Shown here piece by piece: positions 26,967 to 36,569 of a DNA stretch of 64,000 bases (the stretch's first letter is position 1; the number at the start of each line of letters is the position of its first letter). Made by a program: the position numbers and the translations under genes. The notes under the pieces are model-generated. The model ran no database searches, was not told the DNA's origin, and was given only the letters and a program-made list of their open reading frames with translations. The stretch spans positions 1 through 64,000 of the forward strand of contig CAYQVO010000014.1 in the NCBI GenBank assembly GCA_964421085.1, read 5' to 3'. The DNA is from CAYQVO01 sp964421085 (lineage in GTDB: Bacteria > Bdellovibrionota_C > UBA2361 > CAYQVO01).

Positions 26967-28310
26967 TCATTTTCTTTTCTGGAGCAGATAGTTCGAAACA
27001 TCGATCGCACTTCTGAAAATTTTCTGATCCCGGGTCTTCGCATCGCGGAGCTTGAAGGACAATCCTCCATCGGAGGCGTGTTCGACAAACATGATGAAAG
27101 GGTGACGGTGCCGCTCGGAGTAGACAAACTGATTTTTCAGCTTCACCGCTTCGGGAAATACCTCCACATTGATGCCGGACTCTCTCATCAGTTCCGCCGT
27201 TCTGTACAGGTCGGATGCTGAATCGGAATGCTCCTGGAGAATAAGAACTTCCGCCGGGGTTCCTGTGTTTTCAGCAAGGCCGAGTTCCTTCAGTGCGGCA
27301 ACGATGCGATCGAGACCGAACGAAGCTCCGACTCCCGGCAGATCCTCGTCGGAGAAGTTCTTTGTCAGATTGTCATACCGTCCCCCGCTGCAGATACTCC
27401 CCATGCCGGTATGAGCAGTCAGCACTGTCTCGTAAACGATGCCTGTGTAATACCCGAGGCCTCTGGCAATCGAGAAATCGAAGATATAACACCCCCTGAC
27501 CGAATCGAGCCGCGAAAGGATGTTTTCCACTGTTCTCATTTCGCTTATGCCCCGGTCGAATACAGCGTTCTTTCCTTCCCAGGACCTGACCTTCTCGAGC
27601 ACTTCACAGGGAGAAGCGCCTGACGACAGAGAAATAAAATTCAGAAAGCCTTCAATCTGATCAGCCGACAGGCCGACTCCATCACGCAGCTCTTCCTTGA
27701 CGGCGTCAGCTCCGATCTTGTCCTTTTTGTCGATTGTCCTGAGGACTTCAATTGTTTTGTCGTTTATTCCCAGGATCTCCATCGCTCCATTCAGAACCTT
27801 TCTGTTGTTCACCCGGATCTGGAACGCGCCGATTCCAAGAGCTTTGAGGGCAGTCGCGATAACCTGGATGATTTCCGCATCGGCTGCAGTGGATTCAGTT
27901 CCGACAAAATCAAAATCACACTGCGTAAACTCCCGGTACCTGCCGGCCTGCGGACGTTCCCCGCGGAAAACCTCTCCGATTGCGTAACGCTTGAACGGAA
28001 TTCCGACCTCGCCGCGGTGCTGAACTATGAAACGCGCAAACGGGACTGTGAGATCAAAGCGGAGAGCAACATGCCTTTCTCCCTGATCGAGCCACTTGAA
28101 AAGCTGTTTCTGAATCTCTTCGCCTGTCTGTTCCTCCCCGCCCATTGTCTCGAGATACTCGACATGCGGAGTCTCGATTGGAACGAATCCAAATGAGTCA
28201 AAAACGCGCCGAAGAACGGCGAGCATCTTTGCTTTGATAAGAGCTTCGGATGGAAGCTTGTCATGGAACCCGCGAAGGGTTCTCGGCTCTGCTTTTTTTC
28301 CGGTTTTCAC
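26967..28310 (-). CDS. hisS: Histidyl-tRNA synthetase
   Basis: About 447 residues from a GTG at 28310. The frame stays open to a TTG at 28397, but the family normally starts a few residues before RTLRGFHDKLP, so I use the GTG. The class II marks are RFDLTVPFARF (motif 2 region), GEVFRGERPQAGRYREFTQ, ARGLGYYTGIVYE, SICSGGRYDNL, and GASFGLDRIVAALK (motif 3). A C-terminal anticodon-binding domain follows. The enzyme charges tRNA-His in the cytoplasm. A long imperfect hairpin sits just upstream (28323-28350). Confidence 0.9.
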   Translation of the reverse strand: MKTGKKAEPRTLRGFHDKLPSEALIKAKMLAVLRRVFDSFGFVPIETPHVEYLETMGGEEQTGEEIQKQLFKWLDQGERHVALRFDLTVPFARFIVQHRGEVGIPFKRYAIGEVFRGERPQAGRYREFTQCDFDFVGTESTAADAEIIQVIATALKALGIGAFQIRVNNRKVLNGAMEILGINDKTIEVLRTIDKKDKIGADAVKEELRDGVGLSADQIEGFLNFISLSSGASPCEVLEKVRSWEGKNAVFDRGISEMRTVENILSRLDSVRGCYIFDFSIARGLGYYTGIVYETVLTAHTGMGSICSGGRYDNLTKNFSDEDLPGVGASFGLDRIVAALKELGLAENTGTPAEVLILQEHSDSASDLYRTAELMRESGINVEVFPEAVKLKNQFVYSERHRHPFIMFVEHASDGGLSFKLRDAKTRDQKIFRSAIDVSNYLLQKRK

Positions 28311-28322
28311 AATGGATGCAAT

Positions 28323-28350
28323 ATTGCCACCCGCTGGCGGGGTTGGCAAT
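28323..28350. repeat. Imperfect hairpin upstream of hisS
   Basis: Arms ATTGCCA and TTGGCAAT flank a CCCGC/GCGGG stem, separated by two bases and with a small internal mismatch. It begins 13 bases upstream of the GTG chosen for hisS. It could be a leader structure or a member of a short repeat family. If translation starts at the more distant TTG it would lie within the coding region. Confidence 0.4.
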
Positions 28351-28504
28351 CCGGACGGACGGGGAGAAAAAACCTGTGCCTGAACCAGACCCGACAAGGC
28401 AACGCACAGACAACCGGAAGTGCCGCACGTTCACCGCAGCACGCATGTGTGAGTGTCCTCAATGAGAGGGAGAGACCTTTCTCTTCCCGATCCTTGCCTA
28501 AACT

Positions 28505-28531
28505 CTTGATTTCCTTTATTAATAGTATAAA
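28505..28531 (+). promoter_or_regulatory. Possible ileS promoter with leader hairpin
   Basis: TATAAA at 28526-28531 is a strong -10 match. The nearest -35-like hexamer, CTTGAT at 28505-28510, gives a 15-base spacer, shorter than usual. Between it and the ileS start, GGCCCG (28541-28546) and CGGGCC (28555-28560) can form a 6-bp leader hairpin. I see no T-box. Confidence 0.35.
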
Positions 28532-28579
28532 GTAACTGCAGGCCCGCACGTTTCCGGGCCGGCTGACAAGAGGTGAATA

Positions 28580-31500
28580 GTGAGTGTAGAAAAGCCGTAT
28601 CCAGACGTGATTCAGAATCCGGGTTTCCCTGCGATTGAAGAAAAGATTCTGAATTTCTGGAAAGCTGAAAAGATTTTTGAAAAGAGCGTCGAGTGCAGAC
28701 CCGCGGAGAAGGATGGGAAGAATTCGGAATTTGTCTTCTATGATGGACCCCCGTTTGCCAACGGGCTTCCCCATTATGGCCATCTTCTTACCGGATATGT
28801 GAAGGATCTGATTCCCCGCTACCAGACGATGCGCGGAAAGAAAGTCGAGCGGAGGTTCGGCTGGGACTGTCACGGGCTTCCGGTGGAGATGAGCTCTGAA
28901 AAGGAGCTTGGCATCTCGGGTCGTCAGCAGATTCAGGAATATGGAATTCAGAAATTCAACGAGTATTGCGGGACCTCGGTTCTCCGGTACACGAAGGAAT
29001 GGGAACAGTATGTGACCCGCCAGGCAAGATGGGTCTCGTTCGATCATGACTATAAGACCATGGACATCTCCTATATGGAGAGCGTTATCTGGGCGTTCAA
29101 ACAACTCTGGGATAAGGGGCTGGTGTATGAAGGATTTCGCGTCATGCCTTATTCCTGGGCATGCGAAACACCCCTTTCGAATTTCGAAATCCGGATGGAC
29201 AACGCCTACCGGGCCGTTCAGGATCCTGCCGTCACCATCATGTTTGAACTGGAGCCCGAACAGGGAGATCCCCTGCCCCTCAAGATGCTTGCGTGGACGA
29301 CTACTCCCTGGACGCTGCCGTCAAACCTTGCTCTCGCAGTCGGGGCTCACATCGATTACGCGATAATGGAAGAAGACGGCGTCGGCTATATAATCGGCGA
29401 GGCCGTGCTTCCGAAATACGAGAAGGAATTCAAAAAAGCAAAGAAGATCGGGTCCAGAAAAGGGAGCGAATTCGCAGGACGCAGATTCAAACCACTTTTT
29501 CCGTACTTCAAGGACAGAAAGGATGCGTTCCGGATAATAACGGGCGATTTCGTGAGTCTCGAAGAAGGAACTGGTGTCGTGCACGTAGCGCCGGGCTTCG
29601 GTGAAGACGACCAGCGAATCTGCGATGCCGAAGGGATCAGCCTGGTGTGTCCTGTCGATAATAATGGCCGCTTTACTTCTGAAGTGACTGATTATTCCGG
29701 CGAGCATGTCTTCGACACAAACAAGCCGATAATCAAGCGCCTCAAAGAAGAGCGCAGGCTTGTGCGCCAGGAGATGTACACTCACAATTATCCCCACTGC
29801 TGGCGTACCGACACTCCGCTAATCTACAAGGCGGTCGAGTCCTGGTATGTGCGCGTCACGGATTTCCGCGACCGTATGGTTCAGTTGAACCAGCAGATAA
29901 ACTGGATACCTACGCATATCAAAGACGGTCAGTTCGGAAAGTGGCTCGAAAACGCGCGCGACTGGCTCATAAGCCGCAACAGATTCTGGGGAGCGCCGAT
30001 TCCGGTGTGGAAGAGCGATGACCCGAAATATCCGAGGATAGATGTTTATGGAAGCCTCGACGAGCTCGAACGCGACTTTGGTGTCAGGCCCACCGACCTT
30101 CACAGGCCGTTCATAGATCAGCTTGTCAGGGCGAACCCGGACGATCCCACGGGCAAAAGCATGATGCGGCGCGTGGACGAGGTTCTCGACTGCTGGATGG
30201 AATCAGGATCGATGTCGTTTGCGCAGTTCCACTATCCGTTCGAGAACAAGGAGTGGTTCGAGAGCCACTTCCCTGCGGATTTCATTGTGGAGTATATCGC
30301 GCAGACCCGCGGATGGTTCTATACGATGATGGTGATGGCGACGGCTCTGTTTGACAAGCCGCCGTTTTTGAACTGTGTGTGCCACGGAGTCGTTCTCGAC
30401 GAAAACGGGCAGAAACTCAGCAAACGTCTCCGGAACTATCCAAGTCCCGAGGAAGTATTCGACACGCTTGGCTCCGACACTCTTCGCTGGTTCCTGATGT
30501 CGTCTGCCATTCTCAAGGGGAACAATCTTCAGATCGACCGCGAAGGGAAAGCTATTGCGGAGATTGTCCGAATAGTCCTCAATCCAATCTGGAACGCCTA
30601 CTACTTCTTCACTCTTTATGCGAACACAGACGGCATCAAGGCGGAACTGAGGACGGACTCGACCCAGCTTCTGGACAGGTACATCCTCTCGAAAACACGC
30701 GAGCTTATCGAGGACGTGACCCGTCTTCTGGATGAGTACGACATAGCCGCAGCCTGCCAGACGATTCAGGCCTTCCTCGGCGCGTTGAATAACTGGTATA
30801 TCCGCAGGAGCCGCGACCGTTTCTGGAAAAGCGAAAAGGACGGTGACAAAGTCCAGGCGTACAACACTCTTTATACTGTGCTTCACACTCTGACAAAGGT
30901 CGCAGCGCCGTTTCTTCCCCTTCTTACGGAGGAAGTATACAGAGGACTGACAGGCGAACTGAGCGTGCATCTTTCAGACTGGCCTGATCCGGCTCTTTTC
31001 CCGCAGGAGCGGAAGCTTGTGGCTGAAATGGACAGAGTGCGTGAGATATGCTCAGTGGCGCTTTCAATCCGGGAAGCCAACAACCTTCGAACGAGGCTTC
31101 CTCTGAAATCCCTTACCGTTGCCGGAGAGGGGCTGGAAGCTGCGCGGGATTTCGCGGAAATTATCCGGGATGAGATTAATGTCAAGGAAGTGCGGGTCGG
31201 AAGCACGATTGGAGAATACGCTGTCTTCCAGCTTGATCTGAACTTCAGGAAGCTTGGACCCCGGCTCGGTGGAAGGATGAAGGAAATCGGTGACGCAGCG
31301 CGTCAGGGTCTCTGGGAGAAAAAGGAAAACGGCATCGAAGCAGGAGGCGTTCTGCTCGAACCGGGTGAGTATACACTGAGCCTCAAGCCGAGGGAGGGAT
31401 ATTCAGCACAGGCTCTGGGAGACAATAAGGCGGTTGTCGTGCTCGATATTAAGGTGACGAAGGAACTCGAAGAAGAAGGTCTCGCCAGAGATCTTGTCCG

Positions 31501-31732
31501 CCTCGTTCAGCAGGCCAGGAAAGAAGCCGGTCTTCATATCTCCGACCACATCGCGCTTTCGGTAATTGTGACGAACGGGCAGAAAGAAGCGCTTGAACAG
31601 CATAAGCCCTATATATCGGAGCAGACTCTCGCCGATTCGTTTTCTTTCAGTGTGGACGACAACGCGTCATTCACACAGAAAGTGAAGCTCGGAAGCGAAG
31701 AAGTGACTATTGGAATAAGGAAAGTCCGGTAA
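28580..31732 (+). CDS. ileS: Isoleucyl-tRNA synthetase, eukaryote-like type 2
   Basis: 1050 residues from GTG 28580, preceded by AAGAGGTG. The class I HIGH motif is HYGH at residues 65-68 within GPPFANGLPHYGHLLTG, and the KMSKS motif is KLSKR at 612-616. The sequence from RYQTMRGKKVERRFGWDCHG is of the IleS2 type, which has this HYGH context, rather than the standard bacterial type. The editing (CP1) domain and a long C-terminal region are present. IleS2 enzymes are often less sensitive to mupirocin. The stop is followed directly by the next gene with no spacing, so the two are probably co-translated. Confidence 0.92.
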   Translation: MSVEKPYPDVIQNPGFPAIEEKILNFWKAEKIFEKSVECRPAEKDGKNSEFVFYDGPPFANGLPHYGHLLTGYVKDLIPRYQTMRGKKVERRFGWDCHGLPVEMSSEKELGISGRQQIQEYGIQKFNEYCGTSVLRYTKEWEQYVTRQARWVSFDHDYKTMDISYMESVIWAFKQLWDKGLVYEGFRVMPYSWACETPLSNFEIRMDNAYRAVQDPAVTIMFELEPEQGDPLPLKMLAWTTTPWTLPSNLALAVGAHIDYAIMEEDGVGYIIGEAVLPKYEKEFKKAKKIGSRKGSEFAGRRFKPLFPYFKDRKDAFRIITGDFVSLEEGTGVVHVAPGFGEDDQRICDAEGISLVCPVDNNGRFTSEVTDYSGEHVFDTNKPIIKRLKEERRLVRQEMYTHNYPHCWRTDTPLIYKAVESWYVRVTDFRDRMVQLNQQINWIPTHIKDGQFGKWLENARDWLISRNRFWGAPIPVWKSDDPKYPRIDVYGSLDELERDFGVRPTDLHRPFIDQLVRANPDDPTGKSMMRRVDEVLDCWMESGSMSFAQFHYPFENKEWFESHFPADFIVEYIAQTRGWFYTMMVMATALFDKPPFLNCVCHGVVLDENGQKLSKRLRNYPSPEEVFDTLGSDTLRWFLMSSAILKGNNLQIDREGKAIAEIVRIVLNPIWNAYYFFTLYANTDGIKAELRTDSTQLLDRYILSKTRELIEDVTRLLDEYDIAAACQTIQAFLGALNNWYIRRSRDRFWKSEKDGDKVQAYNTLYTVLHTLTKVAAPFLPLLTEEVYRGLTGELSVHLSDWPDPALFPQERKLVAEMDRVREICSVALSIREANNLRTRLPLKSLTVAGEGLEAARDFAEIIRDEINVKEVRVGSTIGEYAVFQLDLNFRKLGPRLGGRMKEIGDAARQGLWEKKENGIEAGGVLLEPGEYTLSLKPREGYSAQALGDNKAVVVLDIKVTKELEEEGLARDLVRLVQQARKEAGLHISDHIALSVIVTNGQKEALEQHKPYISEQTLADSFSFSVDDNASFTQKVKLGSEEVTIGIRKVR

Positions 31733-33877
31733 GTGAGTCAGGTAGAGCCCGGAACAGTCGCGTCGGAAGAAGCTTCACTGCAGCTTCATGAGTCCGGCGC
31801 CGTAATTCTTTATCTTGCGCGCGATGCCGCGTCGCGTGTGACTCTGACTTTGCCCCGCATGGAGTCGATTGCGAAGCTCCTCAGGCAGGTGCGGGATCAG
31901 AAGCCGTCAGGACTCGTGATTACGAGCACGGGGAACGGGGGCTTCTGTTCGGGATTTGATGCGAGTGTGAAAGCGTCATTCAGTGATCCGGTCGAAGCGG
32001 AAACGCTTGCGTTGAGCGGACAGGAACTTTGCCGGGCGTTTGAGACTCTCCCATGCACGACAGTCGCCGCTATTAATGGAGCATGCATCGGAGAAGGGCT
32101 GGAACTTGCTCTATCCTGCACATACAGGGTGGCTTCGGGCGACAGCAGGACGATATTGTCCCTGCCTCATGTGCCGCTTGGAGTTGTGCCTCCTTTCGGC
32201 ACACTCGGGCGTCTCCCGAAGCTTATCGGCATCAGCCGTTCCCTTCAGCTTGTTCTTGACGGAAGGGGGCTCAAGCCGGGTGAAGCACTGGCTGCGAATA
32301 TTGTGGACGAAGTAGTGGCGCAGCAGGCGCTGTTCGATCATGCGGTGAAAACAGCGTCTGGAGGGCACATCCCGCGTGTGCGCCGCCGTTCCTTCATAAG
32401 CCGGCTGATTGATGGGACGGAACTTGGCAGAAAACATCTGCGAAAACAGGTCACAAATAAAGTGAGGTGTAATCCCGGGGCTCATCCCGAATCGGCCTCT
32501 GCGGCGGTTGAGAGCCTCTTTTCTTCATGCGAACCGTCTTCATCGTGGCGGCCTGAGCATGACGCCCGGACTTTCGGGAAACTTGCTCTCGGGCAGGAAA
32601 GCAAGGCCCTTCTGAGAGTGGCCCAGCTCAAAGATGCGGCGAAAAAAATAGGCAGCATCGCAGTACGGGATGTGGAGCATGTCCATGCGCTCGTGCTCGG
32701 TGCGGGCCGCATGGGTGCCGGAATCACGGCGGCCCTTGCGGTGAATGAATGCGCTGTCGTCGTAAAGGACCCCAGTCAGATCCAGCTCAGAAACTGCCTG
32801 GAACAGGTGAAGAAACATGTGGCTGGACTATCCGGAATGAGTGAAGCGGAGAAAAGCTTCGTCCTGAACCGCATAGAAATGACGGCGAGGGACTCCGCAA
32901 ACTTCGGCAATACCAGCGTTGCTGTCGAAGCAGTTCAGGAGGATTTGGCTGTGAAAAGCAAAGCTCTGGAAGAGCTCTGCGGCTCGATTCCCGAAGAAGC
33001 TGTCATCGCGACTCACACCGCGTCTTATTCAATAACTGCGCTCGCAGAGGGAGTAATCCGTCCCTCCCGGTTCCTTGGTCTTCACTTTTTTCCTCCCGCT
33101 GAGACCCATGAACTCGTTGAAGTGATAATGGGCGGGCAGACAGGGAACAGAGCTATTGCCGTGGCGACAGCTCTGGTGTGCAAGATGGGCAAGTTCCCGA
33201 TAGTTGTGCGTGATGTCCCCGGGTTCCTCGTTTTCAGAGTGATGAACGCTTTTTTCCAGGAGGCATTTCAGCTCCTGCACGAGGGCTTTTCTCCGGGAGA
33301 CATCGACAATGCGGCGGCGCATTTCGGTTTCGTGTCCGGCCCGTTCGCAATGCTTGATTTGCTCGGTCTTGATTCGGCATCGGAGTTCCTTGAGGCACTG
33401 ACAGTCGAGCATGGTGATCAGCTCAGGACGCACCCTTTCTGCAGGATTCTTGCGAAACTTGGCAGAAAAGGCCTGAAGACAGGTGCCGGGTTCTATGATT
33501 ACGGGCGCAATGGAGCCCGGGATTTTCCCGGTCTTCGCGCAGCCCTTAATATCCCGGCTCCTCACAAACCGGTGACCGAGCCTCAGCTGATCGAGGACCG
33601 TCTGGTATTTGCTCTTGTAAACGAGGCGGTTGATGCAATGGATCATGAGATTGCCGGAAAACCGGGTCCTGAGGCTGCAAACCAGATTGATCTCGGGCTC
33701 GTGCTAGGCGGCGGATTCCCTGCACTGAAAGGGGGTCCTCTTTACTGGGCCCAGACACTCGGCGCCGATGTTCTTCTGGAGACACTCAAGAAGCTCGAAG
33801 TCAAGCACGGGACGAGGTTCAAGGCATCAGAAGGTATCGTGAAAAGGGCCCGAAGCGGGCAGAGTTTCATCGCCTGA
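31733..33877 (+). CDS. FadB/FadJ-like multifunctional beta-oxidation protein with altered active sites
   Basis: 714 residues from GTG 31733, immediately after the ileS stop. The N-terminal crotonase (hydratase) domain keeps the catalytic Glu at E124 (GEGLELALS). The second one, E139 in E. coli FadB, is His146 (LPHVPLG). The 3-hydroxyacyl-CoA dehydrogenase domain keeps the nucleotide-binding GAGRMGAG, His451 (GLHFF) and Glu463, but the Ser of the NTSS motif is Ala430 and the Asn in GFLVNR is Phe501. Both halves therefore look catalytically weakened or changed. The frame is intact over its full length, so selection appears to hold it. It may have a non-standard substrate or a structural role. 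Confidence 0.85.
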   Translation: MSQVEPGTVASEEASLQLHESGAVILYLARDAASRVTLTLPRMESIAKLLRQVRDQKPSGLVITSTGNGGFCSGFDASVKASFSDPVEAETLALSGQELCRAFETLPCTTVAAINGACIGEGLELALSCTYRVASGDSRTILSLPHVPLGVVPPFGTLGRLPKLIGISRSLQLVLDGRGLKPGEALAANIVDEVVAQQALFDHAVKTASGGHIPRVRRRSFISRLIDGTELGRKHLRKQVTNKVRCNPGAHPESASAAVESLFSSCEPSSSWRPEHDARTFGKLALGQESKALLRVAQLKDAAKKIGSIAVRDVEHVHALVLGAGRMGAGITAALAVNECAVVVKDPSQIQLRNCLEQVKKHVAGLSGMSEAEKSFVLNRIEMTARDSANFGNTSVAVEAVQEDLAVKSKALEELCGSIPEEAVIATHTASYSITALAEGVIRPSRFLGLHFFPPAETHELVEVIMGGQTGNRAIAVATALVCKMGKFPIVVRDVPGFLVFRVMNAFFQEAFQLLHEGFSPGDIDNAAAHFGFVSGPFAMLDLLGLDSASEFLEALTVEHGDQLRTHPFCRILAKLGRKGLKTGAGFYDYGRNGARDFPGLRAALNIPAPHKPVTEPQLIEDRLVFALVNEAVDAMDHEIAGKPGPEAANQIDLGLVLGGGFPALKGGPLYWAQTLGADVLLETLKKLEVKHGTRFKASEGIVKRARSGQSFIA

Positions 33878-33933
33878 GGGCGCGAACCGGGGAGCATCGG
33901 GTTCCCGTTGCCGGCGAACCATGCTTTCAAGTA

Positions 33934-34341
33934 TTACTTTTCAGAAGTCAGATAATGAATATATCTGCAGGCATCGCTTGTGGTGAAGATGCCTGCGACA
34001 TGATCATGCTCGTCCGCAACCAGAACGCATTCGATATGCCGGTCCGCCATTTCAAGGGCAACACTGGAGATTAAGGTATCAGAAGAAACTATATAGGGTT
34101 CCTTTTCGCACACCTCTCCCGCCGTCAACTTCGCTGATTTCGTCGTGGCAAAAACACTTGCCAGCCTTGCCTCGACTTCAGACAGAACACCGAGCAATTC
34201 ACCATTTCTCGTTACAGGCAGATGGCGTATATGCTGGAGTTCCATCACCTTTACAGCTTCGTCAACCGGCGATGTGTCGGCTATCATACGCGGGCAAGGC
34301 GTCATGAATTCGCTGATTTTTTTTATTTGTGAACTATCCAT
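33934..34341 (-). CDS. Tandem CBS-domain protein
   Basis: 135 residues consisting almost wholly of two CBS motifs: FMTPCPRMIADTSPVDEAVK with MELQHIRHLPVTRNGELLG, then EVCEKEPYIVSSDTLISSVA with DRHIECVLVADEHDHVAG. CBS pairs bind adenine nucleotides and act as sensors. No enzymatic domain is attached. It lies 36 bases downstream of the methyltransferase gene in the same direction and may be cotranscribed with it. The convergent fad-like gene ends 56 bases away. Confidence 0.85.
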   Translation of the reverse strand: MDSSQIKKISEFMTPCPRMIADTSPVDEAVKVMELQHIRHLPVTRNGELLGVLSEVEARLASVFATTKSAKLTAGEVCEKEPYIVSSDTLISSVALEMADRHIECVLVADEHDHVAGIFTTSDACRYIHYLTSEK

Positions 34342-34377
34342 TGTCGACCTTCCTCTGATTGTATGTCCGAGGCGCCG

Positions 34378-36432
34378 TTATGTGCAAGGAATTGTTCGGG
34401 CCGGGGCGGAAATTCGACGCTTCGCGATACGGGTGGAACATGTTTTCGCCCCTGTATCCACATTCACAATGGTCGCAGTCTCATTGCCGAAGATATCCAC
34501 GACCTTGACGGCTATCTTTCGATTCCCGGGCATGCATTCGCAGAAAGCGCTTTTCAATTCCAGTGCGCGGTCTTTTCTGGTCCGGAAGCTCTGCCATCCG
34601 TTTTGAAAGACATAATCTCCCGTCCATCGTTCTTCCCACTCACCAGTCTCTTCATTCTTCATCCGGACAATATCACGTCTGCTCCCGTAATCGAAGTCGA
34701 CAGACCAGTAATCAATCCAGTCGGCCCAGTTCTTTGTAAGTGCTTCCCTGGTGACGATATGATCGTCTTTTCTGTTTACCTTTATGATCTGCCCGTTTTC
34801 GACGACCATCCGGCTGCCGCTATTCCGCCCTGCCGTCTCGACACCGGCTATCGAGTCCTGAGAATAAAAAACCGAGAAATTTTCGAGCTCGACGGCCAGA
34901 GCCGGGGGTTCGCCGCGTTTTCCTTTGCGCATGTGCGCCTTAACTTCGATAAATGCAGCATCGTAGAATACCAGATGGTTTCTCTCCACCGCGCGCTTGT
35001 CGAAAACTTCGGAAGGTATGTACCTGGGCGAAATGTCGATTCCTTCTCTCCTCGCCTGATCAAGAACGGCGGGGAAAAGCCCCGTCTCGAACTCGAAGCC
35101 CAGCATATCCGCCTTCATAATGTTCTTATTTCGGCATTCCTTTATGATCTCCTCGACAAGCAGCCGCGTTACGGGGAGACATACTGGTCCCACAGCCACC
35201 AGTCGCCCGGCCCTTTCCCCCTGGAAAGCGGCGTAGCCGGCGGTTTTTGCGGCACCGTAGGCGTGAAGAATCAGATCGATAACTGCAGCTTCTTTTTCAT
35301 GGACGTCGATGTAATGCCTGCGCTCGTATTTTCCGGGGGAAAGGATTTCAAACGCCCGGAAATCCCGGGCTTCCGCCTTCATTTCGCGCTGCACACCGAT
35401 CATTCGCTTGCGGGTGGTGTGAACAGCGAATTTCCCTGAATCACAGGCAATCCACTTTCGCCCTGTCTTCTCCGCGACGGCCGCCATTGTGCCGGAGCCG
35501 CAGAAGAAGTCGGCAACGAGATCCCCCTCGTTGCTTGACGACTTGATTATCCGTTCGAGAAGAGCTTCAGGCTTCTGCGTCGGATAGCCCGACCTTTCGC
35601 TCGACATGGGAGGAAGCGCAGGAATATCCCACCAGTCTTCCGGAATTTTCCCAAGTTCATTTGGCAGGTACACCTTGTTGCCGATCTTCACCCCTTTGCC
35701 TGATGTCTGGTAGCCTCCCGTCCCCACGTACGGGATGCGGACAGGATCGGCGTTGAAACAGTGAGATCTGCCTTTCCTGAACCAGTACAGGGTCTCGTGC
35801 TTCTGCCCGAAGGTGTCTGTCGCCCGTCCTCCCTGGCGATAGCACCATATCACTTCATTGAGGATATTTTCGGCGCCAAATATCTCGTTTAACACCAGGC
35901 GTATCAGGGAATTCACGCGATAATCGCAGTGCACGTAGATGGTGCCGTCCTCCGCCAGAAGATCGCGCATCAGCACCAGCCGTTCGTAGATCATACTGAT
36001 GAACGAGTCAGTGCCTCTGCCCCAGGAATCACGGTACGCAATCTTCCCGGCGAAAGTCTCATCCCCTATCTCGATGTTCATGAGAAAATCCGAACCGACA
36101 TCGAACGGCGGATCGATGTAAATAAGCTTGAGACCTCCCTGCTTTTCAATGTCCTCGCGCATCGGGCCGTTTTTCAGGGATGAGAGAATGAGCTTGTTGT
36201 CGCCCCGGATGAGTTTGTTGGTCCATCCCGTACACCGGCGCCCGCGTTCATCCACATGCTCGATGATCTGAAAGGGCAAGACGGTATTGCAGACCTCAGG
36301 CGTTTTGCCATTCCACACAAGCTCCACATCGCGCCTGTCGGCGAACAGGAGAAAGCGATACTCGTCCGGAAGTGGCCTGCTTTCTTCCAGACATCGCATG
36401 ATTTCCTTTATCTGGTCGCTCGTAAGCCGCAT
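34378..36432 (-). CDS. Adenine-specific DNA methyltransferase, beta-class (type III Mod-like)
   Basis: 684 residues from ATG 36432. Motif IV, DPPF, is at about 107-110 (LIYIDPPFDVGSDF). Motif I (ADFFCGSGT) is at about 307-315, after motif IV, so the order is that of beta-class N6-adenine/N4-cytosine enzymes. PTQKPEALLERIIK precedes motif I, as in type III Mod subunits. The last 300 residues form an unusual domain with no known pattern. No restriction (Res) gene adjoins, so it is probably an orphan methyltransferase or part of another system. OmpA-like and CBS genes flank it in the same direction. Confidence 0.8.
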   Translation of the reverse strand: MRLTSDQIKEIMRCLEESRPLPDEYRFLLFADRRDVELVWNGKTPEVCNTVLPFQIIEHVDERGRRCTGWTNKLIRGDNKLILSSLKNGPMREDIEKQGGLKLIYIDPPFDVGSDFLMNIEIGDETFAGKIAYRDSWGRGTDSFISMIYERLVLMRDLLAEDGTIYVHCDYRVNSLIRLVLNEIFGAENILNEVIWCYRQGGRATDTFGQKHETLYWFRKGRSHCFNADPVRIPYVGTGGYQTSGKGVKIGNKVYLPNELGKIPEDWWDIPALPPMSSERSGYPTQKPEALLERIIKSSSNEGDLVADFFCGSGTMAAVAEKTGRKWIACDSGKFAVHTTRKRMIGVQREMKAEARDFRAFEILSPGKYERRHYIDVHEKEAAVIDLILHAYGAAKTAGYAAFQGERAGRLVAVGPVCLPVTRLLVEEIIKECRNKNIMKADMLGFEFETGLFPAVLDQARREGIDISPRYIPSEVFDKRAVERNHLVFYDAAFIEVKAHMRKGKRGEPPALAVELENFSVFYSQDSIAGVETAGRNSGSRMVVENGQIIKVNRKDDHIVTREALTKNWADWIDYWSVDFDYGSRRDIVRMKNEETGEWEERWTGDYVFQNGWQSFRTRKDRALELKSAFCECMPGNRKIAVKVVDIFGNETATIVNVDTGAKTCSTRIAKRRISAPARTIPCT

Positions 36433-36569
36433 ATCTCCGCCTATTCCTGAATTATCGCCGCTCCGCCGGTGCTGGTTGCAGTGTTGATACGTCCCCTGCA
36501 CGGGCGTCCGTGCTGATGGAGAGATTGAAGGGGCTTCGGCACCCTTCATTATTTCCGCAGCAAAGTTCG

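Noticed and set aside
34363..35439. A 358-codon plus-strand frame
   Set aside because: It runs antisense to the methyltransferase, whose motifs are clear, and its own sequence lacks any family features.
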